Source: Antilocapra americana
Lineage: Eukaryota > Chordata > Mammalia > Artiodactyla > Antilocapridae
Reading direction: 5' to 3'
Length of the DNA stretch: 64,000 nucleotides
Assembly (NCBI GenBank): GCA_007570785.1
Contig: ML660777.1
Location: forward strand, 9,540,499-9,604,498
The notes beneath the pieces were generated by a model. The model was not told where the DNA came from. It did not search any database and saw only the letters and a list, made by a program, of their open reading frames with translations. How positions within the stretch are numbered: position 1 is the stretch's first letter; every line of letters begins with the position of its first letter. The position numbers and the translations under genes were made by a program. Positions 25,001 to 40,000 of the stretch are shown here, piece by piece.

Positions 25001-28000
25001 TTACTTCTGCATTCCTACATTTGTGTTCACCCTGGATATGTGACAAGCTTCATAATTAACCAGCAACAGAAGTAGCAACAGTTCTTACCTATCATCCTGC
25101 CACTGATGTTCTTCTGCAACTCCCTGAAGAGAGGACTTAATTGTTTCCTTACTGATTTCAAGGTGTCTTCCAGGAAGTCGGTGAGGCTGGACCACGTCTG
25201 TAGCTTTGCTTCACTGAAGTAGATGGAAGGGGGTGCTGTTTCCCACTGTCGTCCCAGCCAGTCACTAAGAACTGACATTATTTTCTCCATTTAGTATCAC
25301 AGACTTAAGCTCAAATGAGTTCTTCTTGTTTACAGTATGAAAAAACAAAAACCCTTAATTGTATTTATATCAGGCTTGTTACCCTTTCTCATTAGAAGAC
25401 TAAGATAAATACCCATTCTGCTTTCAAAGGTAAAATTAGAAGCTCAAAAAGGACAAAATGAATAATTTCAAATGTCTATCTACTCTTTGATTGACATGTT
25501 ACACTGTATTTGAAGTAAAATTAAATAGCTGCTGGATTTTTGCATCAAAAGCAGAATAGACTTCCAAATAAGAATATACTATTTTATGTTCACATCCTAA
25601 AAAGTAAAAATACAGGAAAACCACACTTTGCCTGGTTTCCCCAGAATGTCATCCAAAAGTCATCTCCATTGGAGCCAACTCTGCATCTTATTTACGTCAT
25701 GTCCAGCTGCTCTCTTTCTACAAATATATCTCTACATGTACTGAAATGGGTGCTTAAGAAAGTTTCTCTCCTTGAAAATCAGTGACTGAATGACACAGGG
25801 CCAAGGGAAATTTTATTTTCTGTCCTAAATGGATAGTTTCATTCTTCTCTCCACATTTTTTGCTGATAAATATTGAACTATTTGTAACATGTTCTTCTAG
25901 AATGAGAAGAAGAGTAGGAAAAGGAGGAAGAAGAGACAGAGGAGAAAAAAATGAAAACCCATTTAGAACTGCAGTGTCTCCACCCTGCAATCTCTTCGAG
26001 GCTGATTTCCTCCCTGCATGGGGCCAAATATGCTCTCATTGGATTCAGCTGCTATGTAAACTAAAATTAACAAGAAACTTCTGCTGCAAAACTATATTAG
26101 GTCAGTGTGCTTTCTGTTGTATCATCATGAATCTTCTCCCTTACAAGTCTCCCAATGATGCCAGCTTTCCTGGCTTGAAAGGCACTTAGCATTCAGAATT
26201 AGAGAAGTAATGCTTTATGTAGTTTTACATCACTCCCACCTTGTTTGATAGGAAGTGAGGAAGTTTTAAAGGGGAAAATGATTAACATCATTATAGCAAA
26301 CCAATTTGACTCTTGTTGGTCGCCAATGTTACATTTTGATCCAATAGTTGCAGCTTTAGTATCTAAATGAAATTTTGCTTTCAAGTGTAACTTCTCTTTG
26401 TTCTTCCTCTCACTTAATGCTACTGCAATGAAACTTGAGCCAGCCCCTTGACTAGCTCCTTAAAGCTCCAATCCATTTTTCCAAATGAAAGCACATTGAT
26501 AATGTTTTATGAAGAAAGATTGTTCTCTGTCCTTATCATTTCTCTAGATCAGCTACATCTTTGTTTAACTGTTAAAGCTGGTATTTTCAACAGTTTTTGC
26601 AAATGATGGTTTGAAGCAGATATCTGTAATAATAATTCCCTTCTAAGTAAATGACTGAGTGATGAGAAATGAACTAGTTTGGGAAGTGACAGCACTCCAT
26701 CAGAGCAGGAATGAAAGGCAGTAATTGACATTGTCAGAACCAGTATTATTAGCTGTGCTTTGTCCTTGGTGATCCTGGAGTTGGTGGGTATCATTGGACA
26801 CGGTGGTCAGCACCCATACACACTTACGATGTTGGTAAGAGCCAGTGGCAATCCCAGTGGGAGCAGTAAATAACGTGCCAGTCAGTTGAGACAGCTGAGA
26901 AAGGACTTCTATTCCTGCCTCTGCACAGTCAAAAATACTTTCATTAGTTCACTCACAGGTTTTGCCGTAATAGTTAAATACTACTTAGAAGCACTAATGA
27001 GCTGGCCAAGAAAGGTCACTTGTAGGGCTTGTCTTCAATTCAAATCCCTCATGGAATAGTCTATCACCACTTTACAGTTCATCCTCAATGCGGAAGTCCA
27101 GACACTTCATTCAGAAGGATTGACAACAGGGTGGAGAAAGAGGGATGCAGTTTGACCTGGTGGTTATTTTCAAATTTGGAATTAGGCCAAAGACAGAAAA
27201 GTCTACACAGATTTTCTAAAATAGTCTGACTCAAAGTCTCTCTGCAAGAGGATAGTTTTAAAACTGTTAAACACACAGTGGAATACAATGGTCAGATTTT
27301 AGCATTAATGTTACCCCTTCTTCCATGACACAGCATATAGATCAAACTACTTCAAATGAAACTATAGGGTAATGTATTTTAATTCTTTGTGGTCCAGGAG
27401 TAAAGGATGACTCCAAGTTGTTTCAGTTGCTTGCAGCAAGATGGTTGTGGCTGAAAGATTGGGACGTCTGTCACTTATTTGTATCTAATGTTTCCAATGA
27501 CAAATAGACCAATGAAACTACAGCAAGTTCAAAAGAGTACCTACACACTCATAGTCAATTGATTTCAACTAAGATGCAGATAAAATCCACTGGGAAAAGA
27601 ATGGTCTTTACAAGGAATGGTACTGAAATACTTTGAGAGCCATGTGTTTTTAAAAAAAGGACTTCAATTCATACCTTGCATTCTATTTTTTTTAAAAAGC
27701 ATAAATCAAATGGATCACAAACCCAAACATCAAACTTAAGACTATAAATAATTTTGGAGAAATCATAGAAGTGATCTTTGGATAGGTAGAGTTTTAGATA
27801 TGACATCAAAAGCATAATCTATAAAACATAAAGATTGATAAATTTGACTTTATCAAAATTAAGAATTTCTTGTATTCAAAAGAAACTATTCAGAGAAGGA
27901 AAAGATAAGTCATAGAGTGGGAGAAAATATTTGCAACAACTTTCCCAGAATATACAAAGATATCTCAGTAAAAAGCAAAAAACCCCTAATTTTTAAAATG

Positions 28001-31000
28001 AGCATAAGATTTGAATGGACACTTCACCAAGGAGGACAAATGGCAAATAAGCACATGGAAAGAAGCTTAGCATCACTGATCATTAGAGACAATGCAAATT
28101 AAAACCGTGAAGAGATATCAGGACACACTTCAATGGCTCATATTAAGAAGACTGACCCTACCAAGTGCTGGAGTGTTGGGCAGCTGGAGTGGAAATCTAA
28201 AATGGCACAACCACTTTGGAAAGAGTTTGGCTGGGTTTTTCTTTAAGTTAAACATACACCTATCATATAAACCAGTGATTCCACTCCTAGGTATTTATTT
28301 ATTCAAGAGAAATGAAAGCATATGTTCATAGCAGCTTTGCTTGTAAAAGCCTTAAACTGGAAAGAACTCAAATATCTGTCAACAGGTGAATGGACAAACA
28401 AATTGTGGTATAACTATACAATAATATCATTCCCAGTAGTAAAAAGGAATGAACCATTGATACCAGCATGACATGAATGAATCTAAAATATCTGCACTGA
28501 TGTAAGCCTGACCAAAACAATGCATTGCATGATTCCATTTACAGAAAATTCTATAAAATGCAAGCTAATATACTGTGAGATCAGTGGTTGCCTCTGGTTG
28601 GAGTGGAGAAGCAAAGTGAGAAATCGCAAGGTGGCAGGAAGAAACTTTGGGGGATGATGAATGTGTTCATTATCTTGACTGTTTTATGGTTTCACGTGGT
28701 GTGTAGACATATGTCAAAATTTATCATATTACACACTTTAAATACTTCATGTCAACTACACCTTAATAAAAGTGCTTATAATTTGTAAGTAATGCCAAAA
28801 AAAGATGAGTTATAGGTTTCTGGCTTATCAATAACTGGTGAATAATGCTATCTTAAGTGAGGAATCCTGGGAAAGGGGTGGGTTTGTGCTGCAAGGCAAT
28901 CAAGAATCTGTTTCAGGTGTGTGAACTTTGAGATTCCTATTAACCATGCAAACTAAACACCCACATGAAGATGTCAAGTAAAAGCCAGATATGAGGTTAC
29001 AGCTGAGATTTTAGAGCTGGAGACATAACTTTGGGAGTCTTCAGTATCCAGATTGAACATAGAGTCATAGGAATAAATGAATCTCCCTAAGGGAAGAGTG
29101 TAGTCATGGAAAATAAGTGAGCCTGGGATCAAGCCCTGGATACGCTTAAGGGCCTCACCAAAGAGAAGCAGTCAGCAAAGGAGACTGAGGGGAACAGACT
29201 GCTGAGGTAGGAGGAAAACAAGGAGTGGGTGGTATTAGGGAAACCAAGGGAAGAAGGAGAGTTTTGAGCATTCATCCACCTCAAACGCCACTGAGAGGTC
29301 AGGGCAAGGTGCGGATGGAGAAGGGACTGCTGGATTTGGGCACATAGGAGTTGTTCATAATCTCCCCAAAGTGGCTTTGGCAGACAGAGACCACCTGGAG
29401 GAGCTTGAGGGGGCAGGTAAATGAGAGGTGAGGAGGGCAGGAGCAGTCAGCTAGACCAGGGATTCCCAGTGTCCCGGCTGTGGACTGGTACTTCCTGTCA
29501 GATCCATGAAAGCATTAGATTAGAAACAAAGTGCACAATAGATGTCATGCACTTGAATCACCCCAACCCCCCACTTGTGGTCCGTGGAAGAACTGTTTTC
29601 CACAAAACCAGTTCCTGCTGCCACAAGGGTTGAGGACCTCTGAGCTATACCAGTAAGTTCTCCAAGTATGGCTCTGGGATCAGCAGCATCAGCATCACCA
29701 AATTCTCAGCCCCCATGCCAGACCTGAATCTGAAACACTAGGGTGGGATCCAGCAATGTGGATTGTGACAAGCCCTCTAGGTGAATCAAATAATGTCAGA
29801 ACCTTGAGAACCACTGGTATAGTTAACTCAAAGATTTTGGAAAGGTTATGGTCTCTCTCTCTTTCAGGGGGGAGGGAGAGTGGGGGAGCTACTGCAGGTG
29901 TTCTTGATCTGATAGGATTAATCTAATAAAGAGAGGACTGAGGATTGAGGCTCTGGGAGAGGCATTGAGCATAGCAGCGATGTCTTGAGAAGGTGAAAGG
30001 TGGTGCAATCCAGTGTCCAAGGGAGCAGCTGATATTTGATTCGAGCAGGGGTGCTTCTTTCACCGTAACAAGAGGAAAGACAAGATGAATGTAAGAGGTG
30101 GGATAAAGGTGGCTTTTGTTGTGGGAGGTATATTAAGGGGTTTCCTTACGGAAGTAAAAGGTAAAATCAACAAGTGATAGAGAGGGTTATTGAAAGATTG
30201 ACCAAAGAGGAGAAGGGATTACATAGTCATTAAAGAGTAGGAAAATGAATTTACTAAGGAAATGTGATAGGATTGCTTATCAGAACTCCAATCCCATTGG
30301 TATTTATGGCATTAAAGTTAGATCAGTAAGAACAGTTGTATTACTCTTTTCAACAGTCTTTAGCTGCTTCAGTACTGGCAGGCATAGATTATGCAGAAGG
30401 TTGTGTTCTAACCGGCATTTGGATTTAGCCAAATAAACTGGGGTTTGGCCAGCAGAAAAAGAAGTTCAGGTTCTTTGCAAGCGAGATGATAATGGCAAAC
30501 CAGTAAATCTAGATTTAATGAGGAAGGAACCAAGGTTGAAGGTATGGTGATGGAGAGTAAGTGGGAGTGTGTGGATTGGAGATTCTCAGGCAAAGAACCA
30601 ATAGAGTGGGAATATCTGAGGACACGATTTGGAAGTGGTACTCAGAGACAAATGCTTAAGATCAGAATTTCGGAGGTGGTACAGCCCCTGTAGGGCTGAC
30701 AAGTTCAGAGTGATTCCTGAGGTAGTGGAAGATTTTTGACTGAGAAGGCAGGGCCTTCTGACTGAATCAGAGCCTCTATGGTTCACCCAGGGGAAATTAT
30801 ATTTGATGGAAGTTCAGGGATGACCTGGGGGGCCCAGAATGGCAATGGGAAATCTATTGTTTGAGTACCATTAAGTTTCACTTGAGACCATTTTTGTGTC
30901 ACTTAATTTACTGTTCTTTTCCCCTTTTGCCCATATTCTCTTGGCCTTTCAATATGTTACTTTTCAACATCCTTTTTTTTCCTACTCCCATTAAAATTTT

Positions 31001-34000
31001 TGTTTTGCTCTTATTTTAAGTAATACTAGTTCACTACAGAAAACAGAGACTAAAGATCAAAGAATAAGGAAAATATAAAAGAAAGGAAAACTCACTAATA
31101 TTATCCAACTATTGTCAGCATGATGGTATATATGCTTCTAAACCCTTATACACACATACACCCCACCACCCTCCCTGTCACATGCACAGATTTTCAACAC
31201 TGGGGTCACACCTTCCACATTCTTTATAACTTACCGCTTTCAAATTGATTTTAAAAGTAGAAAATTTGAAAAACAGATCTAGAGATAGACAGTGTTAATA
31301 GTGTGCTATATTTCCTCCTAGGGTTGTCTATCCCTATTTTCTACATAATTGAGATTATATACTTGTAGTAATTGTAAAAACTATTTTTTTTACAATAATT
31401 TGTGTTTCATTTTCTTTTAAACTCCTTCCTATACTTTCTTTGCCTAGAGGAATCCTGCCAGAGTCATGCTTTGTATGTATTGGACAGTCCAATGAAATCT
31501 AAGGATTAAGAACTAAATTTAAGTTCCCTAAGGAATGGGAAGCAAGAAACAGTTTGAGAAACTTAACTCCACACTTCCTTTCCCATGTTCTGCTTGGCTA
31601 AAAAACAACAACAAAGAAATAAACAAAGAAACATAGCCCATGTATTCATGAAAGCAGAGATTTTATGTTAAATATGGTTGATATTAGACAGGCACCTAAA
31701 ATGATCAGTTACCACACTCAACTTTACAAGGCACTTCACCATTTGTAAATACTTCAACATTTAAGTATTTTATATGTATTTTGATATTCACAAGTCTGAT
31801 AAGGTAAGGTACTATTATCCTAAATTTCATATGAGGAAACAGAGGTCCGCAAACTTGCCTAAGACCACACAGCTCCAGTCACATGAGTGGAATTCAAGTC
31901 CAGGTCCCTGGTCACCAAGTTCATGCCCACTCCTTCCAGGCTCTGAACCCAACAGGGAACGTTTCCTCATACAGACTGATCATGGTCCCAGTGTTGGTCT
32001 GGCGTTTTCACCTGCACTGTGAAGGCTGATTTTACTGTGTTTTCCAAAAGAAACAGAATAGTTTTCTGGTTGGCTCTTACCACTAATGACTATTTCTTTA
32101 GGGACAGGTTACTCTGGCCACTAACCTTGATGCCCTTTCCCCCTAAATACCTGAGTATGCATAAAGAGAAAAAATAAAAAATAAATGTAACTTAGTTATT
32201 TGAATTGAGAACATTTTATAAAATGTCCATGAAAAATCATCACAAAGTAGGTATGACCACTACCTCTCAAAACTGACCTGATGCTCCAAGCGGCACAAAG
32301 AGGTCCACGTGACCCCCTTCTTCTTTGGGGGCCACATAGCTTCCTAATTTTTCCCAGAAGTCTCTCACTTCAGGCCTCAATAAATTTTTAATACCAATTT
32401 TATAGCCTGAGGGGGAAGGAATCAAAATGTCACATTACTTTAACAGAAGCTGTTAGCAGTTTGTGTTGTGAAAATACAGAGGTTCAAAAAGACAACATCT
32501 GCCTATAAGACCAAGATCTGCAGGCATCTCTGCTTCAATGATGGCCCCATGTTAGGACCACAGGAGGTACCACTGGACTCCAACATGACAGCACTCTCCT
32601 CCCATCCTGGATTTGTTACACACTGAGTGCTTAGGTTAAGGACACTGTGTCTGTGCTTCTCCGGGGCAGCAGTATGAGTTACCAGGCTCACAACGTGGTT
32701 GGTCAATGGCCAGTCAAGTCCCAAAGTAGAAGTGTTTCCCATGATTGCCAATCAATAAATAAGTCCTCAAGAGCAGAAGGAAGGCTCCCAGGCATGGGAA
32801 ACTTCACTGTACCTTTCACCTCCTGGGAACTGAAAGTGATGATTCAGCTAGTCTGCATGCATCTGGACCCATTTCTAAAGGAGTCTGGGAGACTGCCTTC
32901 CTGAGCCCCAGTAAAGACAGAAAAAAGTAAGAAGGAACTCCTCCTGCCTGATTGCTTTGAGCTGGGATATCCCCCTCCTTAAATTGTGGACAAACACTGC
33001 CTCAGTGCAAACTGTTCTTCCCAATCCCCAGTCTTACCTTGGAGTAAGTTGATTTCTCTGCTATCTCCATCACTGAATATCCCCACACTCTGCGCCATCT
33101 GCCCATCCAGAGCTTTTTCTATGAGATAAAGGAGGGTCTCCAAGGTCAGACCACTGTGCTCATACACCACCGAAATGATACCTGCTCTAACACTGCTCGC
33201 CACCATCTAGAAAAGAAAACCAGACCAGTAGGGACCAAAGCCCATTACTTTAGAATGTGTTACTCACTCAGTCATGTCCAATTTTGTGACTCCATGGACT
33301 GTAGCTCACAAGGCTTCTCTGTCAATGGAATTCTCCAGGTAAGAATAGTGGAGTGGGTTGCCATTTCCTTCTCTAGGGGATCTTCCCAACCCAGAGATCG
33401 AACCCAGGTTTCCTGCATTATAGGCAGATTCTTTACCATCTGAGGCACCAAGGAAGCCTGTTGTTTTAGAATACTTCTTAATAAATTAAAAACATGACTA
33501 TGTGATCTGTGATTTTTGAAGACTATTGTTATTCTTCAGAAACTATAGGAGGAAGATGATAAGTTTTCCCTGACCCTAGTTTAAATTATTTTGTTTCTTT
33601 TCTAACAGGGGAAATTTGAGTGCATTTGTAACTCCACCACTCAAAGAAACACTAATGAATTATTTTTGTCCAGTTTTTTTATCTTTGTACACACCCATGC
33701 ACAATGACATATACACTAAATAAAATTTAGATTATATAATTTTGTAATGGACTTCTTAAATAGATTTTATTTCCCTCTTAATTATAAATTTTTGAATGAT
33801 CAATATTGATAAATATTTATTTACTATTAAACAAATGCTAAAACCACTGTTCTTTGAATTCAACAACCAAATAAACTTTCACTTTGGTAAAGTTAATTCC
33901 ATAGCAGCAGTCAGGTTGGAAAGTCATTGAAGGCACTGATTCTTCCCAGAACCTCATGCCACTTTCTGGAGATCACAGTTCAACTGAATAGGGAACTACC

Positions 34001-37000
34001 ACATGGTTGCATGGTTTTTACCTAAACCTCCATTACACTCATAATCAAATGAGTAAGTCTGGCATAGTCTTAGGTAAAGAAGACAAACAGGATCATGGAT
34101 TTATTTGATTCTACTTTATTCTCCCTTACTCTGCCATCAGTTATCCTCTGTGCCCAGCATGAGGTATTTTTAAACATTAGAGAAACTATCTATGGCTCAC
34201 ATGGAGATGAAACTCTGATCTTGCTTTCATATGGAACCATTAAGCTAGCCAGTTGTAAATGATCAAAGTCAATTCCTAGATGTTCAACAGTGAAGTGATT
34301 TTATACCTTGAAAGCAACCATTTTCTTACAAATAAGAATTTTTTGCAAGAACTTTCTAAGTAAGCCAACAAATACAGTCTACCAAAGCCATCCCTTACAT
34401 ATATGCCTATGTGTGTATCAATGCATGTATATGTACATGTATATGCATACTCAAATATATATGTATACATGATTTCTATGTCTTCTTTGTGCTTTTTTCT
34501 TTTTTTCTTATTCACATTAAAATTTAAAATATATAACTTCATTATAGAAAGAGCATATTTTCATTTAAAGTCACCTTCATTTGTGACTTCATAAAGTAGA
34601 TCACAAAATAGATTTCTGACAGTTTTCTTTTTAGAGATGCTAGTTACAAGATATTATTAAATTCCTTAGTCATTCCAAAGAAATTTTAAAATGATTTGTA
34701 TCCCTTTGCTCTTTTGTGGATTAGGGGCAAAAAATTGAATTCAACAAAAATTTATTGGACCCCTAAAAACAAGGCCTTTAATACTTTAAAAAAATAATTT
34801 TGATTTATGGTTATTTTTATTGCCTCTGATTTTTAAAACTGTTTGAGTCTGTACATTTCCACTTAGATCAGACAGCTTTCCTTTTAGGAGATGAATCACT
34901 TTCATACACATGGTGACCAAAAGATTGCCATACGTCTATTCTAGGGGAGATTAAAAAAACCAATTCAGAGAAGAGCTGGCCTCCTAAGACACTGTACCTC
35001 ATATGCAGGAATCCGAGATGATATTAATATGAAGTGTGGCTGGAGAGCATTTGAAGAGCTGCTGTCATTTTTATAAACTCCACACCTATTTTTCTTTGAT
35101 AATAAAGGGTAGGAATGGCATCCAGAAATGTTGCTTCTATAAGGAAAAGAGCGGGGAAAAGTGAAGTTTTTATTTTCTCTAGTTTGATAAGTGAGCACCA
35201 TTGTGTCCTCTGGGCATCAGTTCTCTGTACAAGGCAAGCGGCTTCAGGACCTCGGTCTCTCCCTGTGGTTTTCAGGGGTGTCAGCAAAGGGGACTCCTGG
35301 GTGAGTGGGGTCAAAGCTGCCACTGGGTGTCTCCTCCTGTCTTCATGGGATGCTAGAAGGTGTTCTTGGAATTTACTTTTGTAGGGCACTTAAAACCAAT
35401 GTAGTGACATACTAAAGGGTTCAAAACATTGGAAAAGGAAGCAGCCAAGATAGCTTAAATTTCCCTAATCACCTGGGCCTCATGGTTTTTTCAAATAATG
35501 TCCATTTTTTCTACAATCACCTCATCCCCCCCACCATTCGGATATACTTACTCCATTGAAAAAAAATCCTGGAAACATGTTATTTTTGCTCAGTAACTTT
35601 ACACAGGAAAACTGCTACATCCACAATACAGCTTCTTTGCAGAGTTAAGAGTATTTGAAATGTAAATTTTGAATGTTACGTATTTACTTCAGAAAGCATG
35701 TTCAAGACCACTGTTGAATATTAATGAACTATTTCTATTGCATGTTAGCTAAATTATTCTAGAATGAATTCTTGGTATTGTGGGAAGGTTTGCTTACCGC
35801 TTGGGCAAAGATTCTGAAGATGACAAAACAAGCTGTTTCTCCAAAGTTTCGTGTAATCCCATTCGATCCCTTGCAGCCTGGGAGAGACGTGGTTGGCATT
35901 TGGATTTGATCAGTCTAGAGCAGCGTGTTCCACTCACCCAAGGGGGTCGAACTTTGAACAACTCCTCTGAAAAACAAACAGCGGCAGGCTTGGCTGTTTA
36001 CTTCAAGCTTCTCCCAGCCAAGTCTCCACAGATAAAGCCGTCAAAATTAAAGCTGTACCAGGGCAGTATTCCAGACGGCAGTGATTACAACCATTTTACA
36101 GACTCTCTGGTTCTCTTATCCTCTCTGCTCTGTAGCTGCAAGTTACCGGTCACTTGAGGCCAAGAAATAAAGCTCAGAGAATGAGCAACTCTTTTCTGGT
36201 AGAAACCAGCTCATCAATTTGTAGGCTTCGCATCATTTTTGCCTTTCTTCTTGGCTTCGAGTAAATTTCCTATTTGTTACAGTCTCACAGAGGGTGAGTC
36301 AGTGAAAAAGCAAGATGGGAGAACTCAGATCAGGTTTACTAATTACACACTGCGCAGATCAGAGGGCTTAGCTGAGAGCATGTCTCATCCCTACTCCCTT
36401 TACACCTTAAAAAAAAATTGTCATTCTTCTGCTTCCATTTCCATTTTCATTTTTCCTCTGTTGTCACCAATACTAATTCTTCTGAACTGTCCTGAATGTA
36501 CATATTCGCTTTTGCCTGTGTTTGTGCTTCTCTCTCCTTATCTTTAGTCTCACGGAGGCACTGGCATTTAACTTTACATATTTCATTGGAAATCTTTTTG
36601 TTTTTCTTAGTTAATAGTAAAGAACAAAGAACTTTCCCTGACGTACTTTAAAGAATGCTATTTCAAGAAGACCGTGCTATTCTGTTCTGTGGGAATTTGT
36701 ATGTAAATCTATTGGTTTCTACAATACTTGACTAAGACATAAATTTGTAAAATGCCACTCACTCTTCTGTAGTGCAATTTTCTCCCAAATTATTTTCCTT
36801 AGGCACTTTTCTCTTTGCCTCTCCTGTAGCTCTTCATCTTCTGTTTTGGGTTCATTCAGAGTCCCATAAACAGCAGCAGCTTCCCTAGGGGTTAGCCAAT
36901 CTAAGTTGGACACGCAAGCAATGTAATGGTGTTTCCAAGCACCGTACTCATTATCTGTTGGTGTATAGGGCAGAAACCACCCAAACTTAATGCATTTGGG

Positions 37001-40000
37001 CATCCATAAGCAATCCTTCAGAAAAAGAAATGAGAAAGATGAGCTGCAAGGACCGTTTTTTATTACATTGAGATTTTTAGTGCAGTTGACTTGCCATCTA
37101 AACTTGATTCTGAGAAATAAGATGCATATCTTACTCCATAGGAAAAGTATTATTTGATGAACATATATATTTTATATGAATATATGTATTAGTCATCTTT
37201 GTAGACTTATTCAATGCTCCCATAGCATATGCACCAGATTCTGAGAATTCTGTTTCTAGCAATGGTAGAAACCAACCTTTGCACTGGGAACAACTTTGAT
37301 TGACCCATATAATACTGCCAATATGCAACCAGTTTTGAGTTATGAAAACAGCAAATTTCATGTGGTTTAATCTAATCAAATGTCTAGACAAAATACTATA
37401 AAACAATTACTTAAGCTACCAATTCAATAAGGACTTGTATAATCAAGGCCTTAGAGAAGGGAAACCCAGAAAAGTAATACCCTGATTCGGTCTCACTTTT
37501 CACTTCAAGACACTTGACAGTTCCAAAGCAAAACTAAGGCTGAGAAGCAGAGCAGGAAGTTATGACTGAAAGATTTAGAAGATGTTAAGAACTATAAGGA
37601 TTCTTGGAGGGAAGAGGAGAAATGGTCAGAGCCCACAAAGGAGAATAGCCTTGGTAATGAGACCTGGCTTATAGCTGAGATCCTTTTCAATAAGGACGAC
37701 AAAGAATTAGGTTGAAATTAGCTTTGAAATATCTCATTCTCTGATTGTATTTAAATAAGCTATTCCTAGCCTAACCAAATACTAGAAGCAAGTTCTCTCT
37801 GGAGGAAGATAACATCATCTGGAAACTCAAATTAATATTAATATTTTATATGAAATATTTGGTACTCAACCAAAATTAGCAGGCACACAAAAAAGACAAG
37901 AACTGTTTGTTTCTTCTTTTCTTTTTTAGTAAATAGAGACTCTCAGAAGATCCCAAAGTTGTAATTATCAGGCATCAACTTAAAAAAAAACTTGTAGTTA
38001 ATACACTTAAGAAATTAAATGGCTGGGTGGAAAATTTGGCAAAGTAATCAGACCAACACTCTAAAACTTTAAAATATAATAACAAATTTAGAACTCAAGG
38101 AATAAGCTTAAGAGCAAATTAGAATCCAGCTAAAGAGATAATTAGTACACTGAAAGCTAGGCCAGAAGAAAAATCCAGATTGAAACACGGAAAGCCAGAA
38201 CAATGGAAGAGACACATAAAAATAGATGAACCCTATGGGACAGGGTGAATCAACGTAATAAATTGAAACCCATAAGAAAAAAAGTGGAGCAAAAGCAATA
38301 TATGAAGAGAGAGAATCTGAGAGCTTTGCGAAGTTGATAAAAGACATCAAATCCCCAATTTATAAATCAGTGCAAAATACAAAGCAGGATAAACACACAC
38401 ACACACACACACCCCTCTGTGCATGTTGCTCAGTCACTAAGTCGTGTTCTGACTCTTTGCAACCCCATGGACTGTGGCCTACCAGCCTCCTCTATCCATA
38501 GGATTTCCCAGGCAAGAATATTGGAGTGGGTTTTCCTTTCCTCCCCAGGGAATCTTACTTGCAGAAAACCAAAGGCAGAGAAAAAGATTCTAAAAGAAGC
38601 TAGAGAAAACAGAAACATTACCTTTCAAGGACCAATAATAAAACCCCCTATTTTTCAAGAAAATTATGAAAGCCAGAGAACAATGGAACATTTTCAAAGT
38701 TCTAATAAAAAGTTAATTGCCAACCTAGAGCTCAAATTTCCAGTGAAAATATCCTTCAAATTTGAAGGTGAAATAAAGACATTTTCAGATAAAAACTAAG
38801 AGAATCTTTCAGTAGCAAGCTGTACTAAAAGAAATACTAAAGAGAATTCAGAAAAAAATTGAACCCTGTAGGAAATCAGAGATGCAGAAAGGTATAAAGT
38901 ATAACAGAAAAAGTTTACTTGTAAATAAATATTGACTATGTATTAAATTAAACAATTATAATAAGTATTCATGAGGTATACATATATTTTAATAGAGATA
39001 TTATAAAATATATTTATATTTATTATATATTTACATATATTTTTTTAATGTATGTGTATTTTATATGGGTGTATGTGTAAAATTAAAATGTTTGAGAACA
39101 AAAGCATAGAAACTGAGCAGGGAAGCAAATGGAGTTAAAGAGGTCTATGCTCCTTGCATTATCTCAGAGGTAGTAAAATAACCCTAAGATAAGTGCTGTC
39201 ATCTCTACGGTAGCCATGAAAGAACTGCTAAAGAATTTACAATTAATCTAAGAAATATTTACGTTAATCCTAAAAGAAGACAGGAAAACAAAATATAAAA
39301 TAGTAAAATGGTGGACTTAAGCCCAAATATATCAGTATTTGCATAAATGTGAACAGACTAAATGATTCCAGGTAAAAGTCAAAGATTGTCAAGTGGTAAA
39401 AGAAAACCACTACCATATTCTGTTTATAACACTGTTCCTTAAATGTAAGGACAGAGAAAGGTTGAAAGTAAAAAAACAGGAAACACTATACCATGGGAAC
39501 ACTAAACCTGGATTCACAAATGCTATACATCCAGGGCTCACAGTTGGCTTTTCATGTGGCCCCTCCATGGAAAACCAGGTATTCTGTGAGATCAGAATCT
39601 CAACATAAGTCCATCCTGCAAAGTTTGTACAAGTTAAAGGAGTAAGTTATTGATTTGTATTTAAAGTATACGAGCTATTACATTTCATTAAGTCTTTTAA
39701 AAGTAAAGAGATAAACATCCCAGAGGCAGAATTAATGGCAGCGGATGTAGAAGATCTAGATTTATATTCTTCAACAGAGGTTAGCCAAAGAGGAAGCAGT
39801 TAAAGTTGTGGTTGTAGAGCAATTTTTAAGGTGGGTTATCATGACTAAAACAATATTATTTAAAACCAAATCTTAAATAAATTTTGACAAAATATTGGGC
39901 TTCTTAACCAAGGTAAATAATTTTCTAAATAACTAAATTGAGTATCTAAAGATTATCAAAATTATATAAATTATTAGAATAGTGTATATCCCCAGACTTA

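Larger units (their letters stand above)
28870..30840 (+). repeat. Ancient interspersed repeat, split by two DNA transposons
   Basis: The purine-rich wording ('gcaaaggagactgagggg', 'gaggtaggaggaaaacaagg', 'ggagattctcaggcaaag') matches an old mammalian repeat that I recognise but cannot name. It is interrupted at about 29458-29645 and 29648-29822 by the two elements listed next. Confidence 0.35.
33473..36762. other. ECT2L introns 4-6 sequence around exons 5 and 6
   Basis: Apart from exons 6 (34998-35085) and 5 (35798-35966) I saw only AT-rich intron with a T/A-rich, tatgtatat-like patch near 34400-34475. The plus-strand open frames over exon 5 are shadows of that exon. Confidence 0.45.

Noticed and set aside
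33180..33206. ATG at the start of exon 7 as an alternative initiation codon
   Set aside because: Exon 6 reads into it in frame and the acceptor is strong. Without transcript data there is no reason to call a second start.
35780..36157. 125-codon plus-strand open frame
   Set aside because: It is the shadow of ECT2L exon 5 on the opposite strand, whose borders and phase are strong.
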